DNA of 64,000 nt from the NCBI GenBank assembly GCA_026214975.1, contig JAOBSW010000177.1, forward strand, positions 34,154-98,153. Reading direction: 5' to 3'. The notes beneath the pieces are model-generated. The model did no database searches. It saw only the letters and a list, made by a program, of their open reading frames with translations, and had not been told where the DNA came from. The stretch is from Gentiana macrophylla. Lineage: Eukaryota > Streptophyta > Magnoliopsida > Gentianales > Gentianaceae. Position numbers and translations under genes: made by a program. Shown here piece by piece: positions 58,592 to 64,000 of this stretch. How positions within the stretch are numbered: the stretch's first letter is position 1; every line of letters starts with the position of its first letter.

Positions 58592-58990
58592 CTACTTAGG
58601 CACATAAAGAACATTTTTAAGTTTCAATCCTCCCTGCACTATGACATTTCCCTTATGAGTGGCCTGTGAAGTTCGACCATCTGAAATCCCAACCGGACAC
58701 TTCTCAATTACCCGTACATCCGTGAGATTATTCAATGTACCAGTCACGTGGTGGGTAGCCCCCGTATCAATGATCCAAGAGTCCGCACCTGTTAAACGAT
58801 CTTTGGGCTTAGTCAAATTCAAAATATCGAGTATTCCTTGCCATTGGACCGGACTCACATTCGTTAGACCGGCCTGTTCAGCTGTTCCATATTGCCGTTG
58901 CCCACCCGAATTCGAAGCCGCTGAATCCACAGTGGTTTTATTTGCAAGAACCGAGCTCAGCTTAGCCTGACTCACTCCAGTTCTAGTCAT
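58592..58990 (-). pseudogene. gag end and protease of the short-LTR copia element
   Basis: Minus strand. A Gln/Ser/Gly-rich gag tail leads to DSWIIDTGATHHVTGTLNNL, the copia protease site (DTGA) at about 58745-58795, then GISDGRTSQATHKGNVIVQG and LKLKNVLYVPK. Only about 350 bases separate it from the primer site, so most of gag is lost. Confidence 0.78.
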
Positions 58991-59352
58991 CTTTCTGACA
59001 CACTACGTGTGAGTCTTGTTTCTTTTACAGAAACACCCAGTTTCTTTCCCCATGGGCACATAATAATTCCCTAGAATACTTCTTAATCTTTTGCATCTGA
59101 ACCTTCATAGGACTCAATAAAGGCCAACCAAGGTGTTCAGGCTGCTCCAAAACTTTGAACAATTGAAACAATTGTCCAGGACATTCCCTTGCTGCTCTCG
59201 GTAATGGAAGAAGAGACTCATTCCCTCAGATTTGCCAAATGGATGTGACAACAGAGTCGTCTACATCAACTGAATCCATGGAAGTGAAAGCGCCGCAACG
59301 CCGATCTACGATATGTTCTTTGTCGTATTAATTTTTTTTTCTTTCGATCACG

Positions 59353-59376
59353 TAACGGAACCTGGCTCTGATGTCA
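59353..59376 (-). other. primer binding site of the short-LTR copia element
   Basis: On the minus strand TGACATCAGAGCCAGGTTCC, next to the LTR end. It resembles TGGTATCAGAGCCAGGTT with two changes. Confidence 0.75.
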
Positions 59377-59507
59377 TGTCAGGATCAAACGCTTACCGTT
59401 CTACTATAATCAATTGGTATTAGTAAATGTGCTACTATATTTCCTTATATATTTGAGAGTGTGAGCAATCTCTCCCAACACATGCACAATATAATTGGGG
59501 TTCAACA
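59377..59507 (-). repeat. short 5' LTR (131 bp) of the minus-strand copia element
   Basis: On the minus strand it runs from TGTTGAACCCCAATTATATT to GTTTGATCCTGACA. Termini TG and CA are present. A TATA-like TATATAAGG is inside. Confidence 0.75.
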
Positions 59508-60275
59508 GTTATATAGACTATTTCAACAAATTCTTGGTTATTAAGATTCTTTCAACAATTTTTTGGGTTATTAAGGTTGTTCTTCTATTTGATACCAAAG
59601 CTACCCCATCTTTTTCAACCCCAAATTCCCTCCCAGAATCTTTGAACCTGAATCTCGCTGAGCCCTGCTGGAATCCCGTCGAAACTGAACCTTAAACCCC
59701 CATAAACCTCACCCCCCCTGAACCCTTGAAACTCGTGAACCCTTGAACCTAATTTCGTGATTTTCATGTCATTTTCCGGCATGCTCAGCATCGTGAAAAG
59801 ACAAATTTCAACTCGTTACAGGAAAACACTAATTCAAACTCGTTACAATGAGGATCTCGTGTTGAAGTCAAAGAACACGAATTGCTACTGTGATTCCATA
59901 ATAACGAGTTGAAATTCCACAAATCACGAATTCGAACTCGTTACAAGTTTGAATGTTAGCGTGCAGAAAAATAGGGGGACTTTGAAGGAGAGATGGACTG
60001 AATCGGGTTGAAGACGTGGTGTTAATGGAGTCTATTCAGAGGTGTGTTAATGGAGAAAGGAAGAAGGAAGAAGAAGACGGAGAAGGAAGAAGAAGAAGAC
60101 GGGGACATGTTTGTCTTTTAACATGTTTTGAAAGAGAGAGTCTTAACAACCCATGATTTGTTGAAAACAGCCTATCTAGCCCATTCCCGTGTGGATTTAT
60201 TAGGTTTCAATCCCTCCTTTTTGATTTAGTTGTAATAAAGACAAAAAAATTATCACATCATTATCTATAAAGGAA
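59508..60275. other. intergenic, short AACTCGTTACA words and purine run
   Basis: Several AACTCGTTACA or reverse-like words occur at 59808-59960. A purine-rich GAAGAAGAAG run is at 60060-60105. No gene or known repeat recognised. Confidence 0.5.
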
Positions 60276-60349
60276 TTAGGGAAAATGATAAAGACATTTC
60301 AAAATTTAGTGAATATGACATATTTTCAAAACTTTTGCATAAATGACAA

Positions 60350-60394
<45 letters not shown>

Positions 60395-60690
60395 GGAGAT
60401 GGACGCCTCCCCTCACACACACACACACACATATTCCCCCTCATTCATCATTTTTCAACACTTGTGTCTCTCAATCTATAACTCCAAAACTTGAAAATTC
60501 TTTTACCATTTTTATTTTTTATTTTTTCATGCTCTTTATTTTGAAACCACATCCACCATATTCTGACATAACTTCCGAAAATCCACTATCGAAATTCACT
60601 ACTATTCAGAATTCACTGTTTTCGGGATTCATTGACGAGATTCACTGAGTGAATTTCGATAGTGAATCTCACGAAAAACGATGTAATTGT
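60276..60690 (-). repeat. third copy of the MITE-like repeat (inverted)
   Basis: On the minus strand it contains TTTTGTCATTTATGCAAAAG and ends near ATCATTTTCCCTAATT, matching the right part of the copies at 27177 and 27603. GTGAATTTCG-type words lie at about 60590-60672. Microsatellites interrupt it. Confidence 0.6.
60347..60393. repeat. (AAT)n microsatellite
   Basis: About 15 AAT units, followed at 60414-60431 by a short (CA)n run. Confidence 0.95.
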
Positions 60691-62430
60691 TTATGTAGTG
60701 CCTTAATCCCAATCGGGTTGGACAAAATCCGACCGGGTCGGATCATTTCTACTACGTTTTTATGTTTATACATATAATAAATGGTTTTTCTGATATTATA
60801 TATTTGTTCGTCTAACGAACCAATATTGTATATATGATAACGCCCTAGTGTCAAATCAGATAGAGGAATCATAATAGTGATTATGGTTGATAAGATCTCA
60901 CTCACTTTAAAATGTTTGATACTTAAATGTCTCTAGTCGTATTCCTATTAAATTGACATTAATGGATGCGGTTAGACTAAAGACGTATTAGATTTTTCTA
61001 TCTTATGATGATATGGATAGATCTCGCCTATCGAAGTGTAGATAGTTGGACCGTGACGTGGACGGTATTGTAGAACGCGATGTTGGGATCGACCCACTTT
61101 ATTAAGTGTCGCACTATGTGACGGTTATATCATTATCCTAGACCGAGTCATCATAACATCACGGTGTGGATTGTCATGCTTTGACACTATTGAGGTTTCC
61201 CCTAATCAAGGGGCAATCATGCAGTAGTGTTTGGGTATGGTATTGAAGCATGCGTTGGATTTATGTTGCTCGTCCAAAAATCGCGTTTCCTATTGGTAGG
61301 AGCAAATATCCGTAAGGTTCTTCTTATAAGGAATGTATTGTTCTCGAAAGTCTTTGCAGAGCGAAAGTAATGTGTTACTTTGAGATAGTAGGATATCCGG
61401 ATTATAGGATACATTCGTTAATGTTTTGACACTCAAGATACGACTGTATGGATATTTTAACAGCAATACGATTCTATTTACACGGTAACCGTTTCACATG
61501 AACGGTTGCAGTCATAACATTTGACTCTTTTCGATGATTGGGGGTCATGACGTGTTTCTAGACGCTAATCACGATCGTTAGGTGAAGGGTATTTTGGTAA
61601 ATACACTTTATACTTACCAACTAAGAATCACTTTGTTAGGAACACTTTATTTGTATTGATGGTGACCATACTAAATTGCTATAGCAGTTCTCGCAAATAA
61701 GTTAGAAAAATATGTATAATACTTTACTTAGAGTATGACATGTTGTATAAGTTCAGTCAGACAAGCATTGTACTAAACTGGTAGGATGGCTCAGTAAAAG
61801 ACTGAAGATCTGACTATATTCACACCCTTCTCTGGGACCGACACACTTCTATAGTAACAATAGTTCTATATTTTCTTCATTTATCCATTCGATTTCAAGG
61901 TCTTTACTCATATTTTTTTCTTTCCATGGAGTAGACTATGACTACGGTTTTGGAAATATGGAATCACTTTTTAACTTTCTTTGGTTTTACTATACAACAT
62001 GATTTGTATAATTTTTTACCCTTAAATAATCCTTTTTTTCCTACAGTTATATGCTCTTTTTGTGAAGGATACGTAGCTTTCATTTCCATATACTTGCTCA
62101 AGAGTGTGTTTGACCACATAATTCTTTTATTGGTCGATGGTAGCAGTTCAACATCAAATGAAAAAAGAATACACAATTTATTTTTATTGATATTGGATCT
62201 AAATGGTGAATTTTGATGAATTTCTAAGATTTTTTTATTCCAAATGTATCTTGTTATGATTTTGATGTTGGAATATTTTGAAAAAGAATATGGTTGTCAT
62301 ATTTTAATTTTAATTTATATATATTCAATTATATTTGTAAGTGATGATGTGATCCACCGATCAATCAACGACCCGGATGACCGACGTCTTTTCGGACGGA
62401 ATGACCTAAATTGAATTCGATAACTATGGA
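60691..62430. other. intergenic, no gene recognised
   Basis: Contains GC-richer non-coding sequence around 61030-61500 (GGGATCGACCCAC at 61085, CACGGTGTGGATTGTC at 61160) that resembles LTR or leader DNA in style. No partner LTR or coding frame supports an element. A TATA-rich patch around 62300-62340. Confidence 0.4.
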
Positions 62431-62434
62431 TGCA

Positions 62435-62800
62435 AGAGTTGGTCAAGAAGTGTCATTTGTCAAGAATGTAAGAGTCTCTATGACCAACCACATGGACTAT
62501 TGCAACCCTTGCAAACTCCCTTTATAAGCTTGGCCACAGATCAACATGGACTTCATAGAAGGGCTGCCTTAGAGGGTAAAGAAGTTATTATGGTTGTGGT
62601 TGATAGACTAACCAATTTGGGTATTTTATACCCGTAGAACAGAGATATACAATTGAGGTTGTGGAAATGACAATCTTCTCTAAAGTCAATAGGCTACATG
62701 TATTACCTATGTACATTGTTAGTGATAAGGATAGTGATAAGGATAAGGTGTTCACATCAGAATTTTGGCATCATCTAATGAAGAAAATACTTACCACCCA
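62435..62800 (+). pseudogene. Ty3/gypsy integrase relic
   Basis: Plus strand, several frames. In order: CQECKSLYDQPHGLLQPLQT (end of the integrase zinc finger and linker), NMDFIEGLP (first catalytic Asp region), VIMVVVDRLTN, FSKVNRLHVLPMYIVSDKDS (second Asp) and FTSEFWHHLMKKI. The order and spacing fit a gypsy integrase such as those of chromoviruses. Stops and frame changes break it. Confidence 0.75.
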
Positions 62801-62989
62801 TAGGATGATGGTCAAACTATATTTCGGAGGTACAAACTATAAAAAGAGGTGGTGCAATGAATGATCAAATGACTCAATTTGAAGGATGACCTATAATTGC
62901 ACAATTCAATGAATTCCCACGTCCTTGAAGACAAGTAACAAATGACCTATCATGGCAGGGTCGTCCCTATGTAATCGGAGGCTTTCTGA

Positions 62990-63000
62990 GGGAGGGGTGA
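62990..63000 (+). other. possible gypsy polypurine tract and LTR start
   Basis: GGGAGGGG followed by TGATGATAAGACCC from 62998, 200 bases after the integrase relic. It would suit a gypsy 3' LTR start. No second LTR is in the window, so this is a guess. Confidence 0.3.
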
Positions 63001-63872
63001 TGATAAGACCCATGCAATTCGCATTTCAAATGACACTTTAAGTGATGGTATCACCTAACTGAGTTATGACATCATCGGTAGTTGGTTTACGGGTTTTTTC
63101 GCTTGTTGTTCAGTTCAATTGAGAGCTTATCAATTGCATAATTAGGAAAACACAAAGATGTAACAACTATGCAAATTGGCAATAATAATCTACTAAAAAA
63201 TTCCAACATCTTTTTCTCCTCTGTTTACTCAATTTTCTTCGACGGTTACTTCGTTTAAGCTTGGGGCTTAAGAAATATAATTGAATGTACAATCTTTCAA
63301 GAAACAAATTAACAAAATGAAAACATACTCCATTGAAGCTGGTACCGTAAATTTTAGAATCCGGTACCGCTAGATTCTACTCCATTGAAGCACAAGTAAT
63401 GCGGGAAAAAATAAATACACAGGCAGAAAGGCTAGAACAAGCAACTTAACCCTTTGAAGATTCTGGGGTATCACTGTGTTCACATCAGAGAATTCAAAAA
63501 CAATAAGATCCTGAATTCCATCAAATATTCCCACAAGAACCATGCAATTGAATAAGCAAGCTCCACTAATCTTGATTGAAATAAAATGCAGCAGGACTGC
63601 TTAAGCACAGGGCTAAATCAATGTTTCTTACCCGTATATCAGTATTTACATCAAATCCAAAAGATATTTGCGTGCAAATCCTTATTGTCCATTACAGTAG
63701 AGTTCCTTCCCATGTAGCAGTAGATAATCACAAGTCACAGGCAACTTATACAATCTAGGAAACAAAATTCTTGCAGTTAGCCCATTCATAACATCCAGAA
63801 ACTTTCATCCATTGTTCTCGAAACTAAAAGCTCTGTTCAACCATTTACAAACATAGACAGTCAGAGAAAATC
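63001..63872. other. non-coding, probably 3' UTR of the edge gene in its right part
   Basis: Two ACTCCATTGAAGC words lie at 63327 and 63379 around a GGTACCG pair. No coding frame was found. The part near 63873 is likely 3' UTR of the minus-strand gene. Confidence 0.4.
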
Positions 63873-64000
63873 TCAAATGAAGTAAAATTCATCCTCCCCT
63901 TCTTCGTCATCTATTAAAGAATCCAACTCTGAATCCTCAACATCTAGCCAGTACTCTTCATCCTCCCCTTCAGAAAATGCTGACAATCTTACTCCATCAT
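63873..64000 (-). CDS. C-terminal end of an acidic protein (partial, right edge)
   Basis: On the minus strand the frame is open from the window edge to a TGA at 63873-63875, giving 41 codons. The end reads LSAFSEGEDEEYWLDVEDSE and LDSLIDDEEGEDEFYFI, very rich in Asp and Glu. No frameshift, no transposon similarity and an AT-rich presumed 3' UTR downstream suggest a host gene. Its identity cannot be told from the tail. Acidic tails like this occur in many nuclear and chaperone-type proteins. Confidence 0.5.
   Translation of the reverse strand, partial: DGVRLSAFSEGEDEEYWLDVEDSELDSLIDDEEGEDEFYFI

Larger units (their letters stand above)
55335..59507 (-). mobile_element. degraded minus-strand copia element with a short LTR
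   Basis: Right end: a 131-bp LTR (59377-59507) and primer site. Body: protease, integrase, RT and RNase H on the minus strand with many breaks. Left end: sequence AGGATCAAGCGCTTATTATT at 55343, matching the AGGATCAAACGCTTACCGTT of the right LTR. The left end is rearranged, so no clean target duplication could be read. Confidence 0.8.

Noticed and set aside
61938..62216. 92-codon plus-strand frame
   Set aside because: Low-complexity, Phe/Leu-rich, no motif, overlapped by an equally long antisense frame; treated as chance.
1..64000. A new defence, toxin or metabolic gene system
   Set aside because: Apart from the NAC gene and the edge gene, all longer frames belong to known transposon protein families or are shadows, so no such system is claimed.

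Overview
The window is nuclear DNA of a flowering plant, probably a eudicot. Evidence: AT-rich sequence, nested plant LTR retrotransposons (Ty1/copia and Ty3/gypsy Tat type), an L1-type plant LINE with an ORF1 resembling DUF4283 plus a zinc knuckle, and a NAC-domain transcription factor gene interrupted by introns. About 85% is transposable element. Only two loci look like host genes: the NAC gene (52515-55098, minus) and the last codons of an acidic protein at the right edge (63873-64000, minus). I saw no bacterial-type system, CRISPR array, rRNA gene or intact tRNA gene.

Layout. (1) 1-12814: two pieces of a Sirevirus-like copia family in opposite orientation. The plus piece holds the end of pol, a long third ORF and a 3' LTR (5416-7132). 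It joins directly a minus piece with integrase, protease, gag and a 5' LTR (12814 down to 11108). (2) 12815-16978: a gag fragment of another copia element, cut by the 5' LTR and long leader of a third copia family. (3) 16979-26014: a second Sirevirus-like complex. Minus protease/gag and 5' LTR (interrupted by a solo gypsy LTR at 20925-22734) are followed directly by plus RT/RNase H and the third ORF. The inverted joints at 7132/7133 and 22999/23000 sit at the same nucleotide of pol and share the 5-bp word CAATG. (4) 26015-28437: a truncated Tat-type LTR, a MITE-like element and a two-unit tandem repeat. (5) 28438-51537: one roughly 6-kb LINE split twice, by a 7.3-kb non-autonomous Tat-type LTR element (29982-37313, flanks ACAAC) and by a 9.8-kb copia element (38794-48613, flanks GGTAC). 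(6) 51605-55340: the NAC gene and its flanks. (7) 55335-59507: a degraded minus-strand copia element with a short LTR. (8) 59508-64000: intergenic DNA with a third copy of the 27-kb repeat, a gypsy integrase relic and the edge gene.

Almost every transposon ORF is broken by frameshifts or stops, so none of these copies looks autonomous. The most interesting structures are the repeated inverted joint in the Sirevirus-like family, a conserved promoter-like block in front of its third ORF, hairpins and tandem repeats in two copia leaders, and the ATGA overlap of the two LINE ORFs. Differences between paired LTRs are often single-base indels at CTG/CTCG-like words, so some frameshifts may be sequencing or assembly errors.
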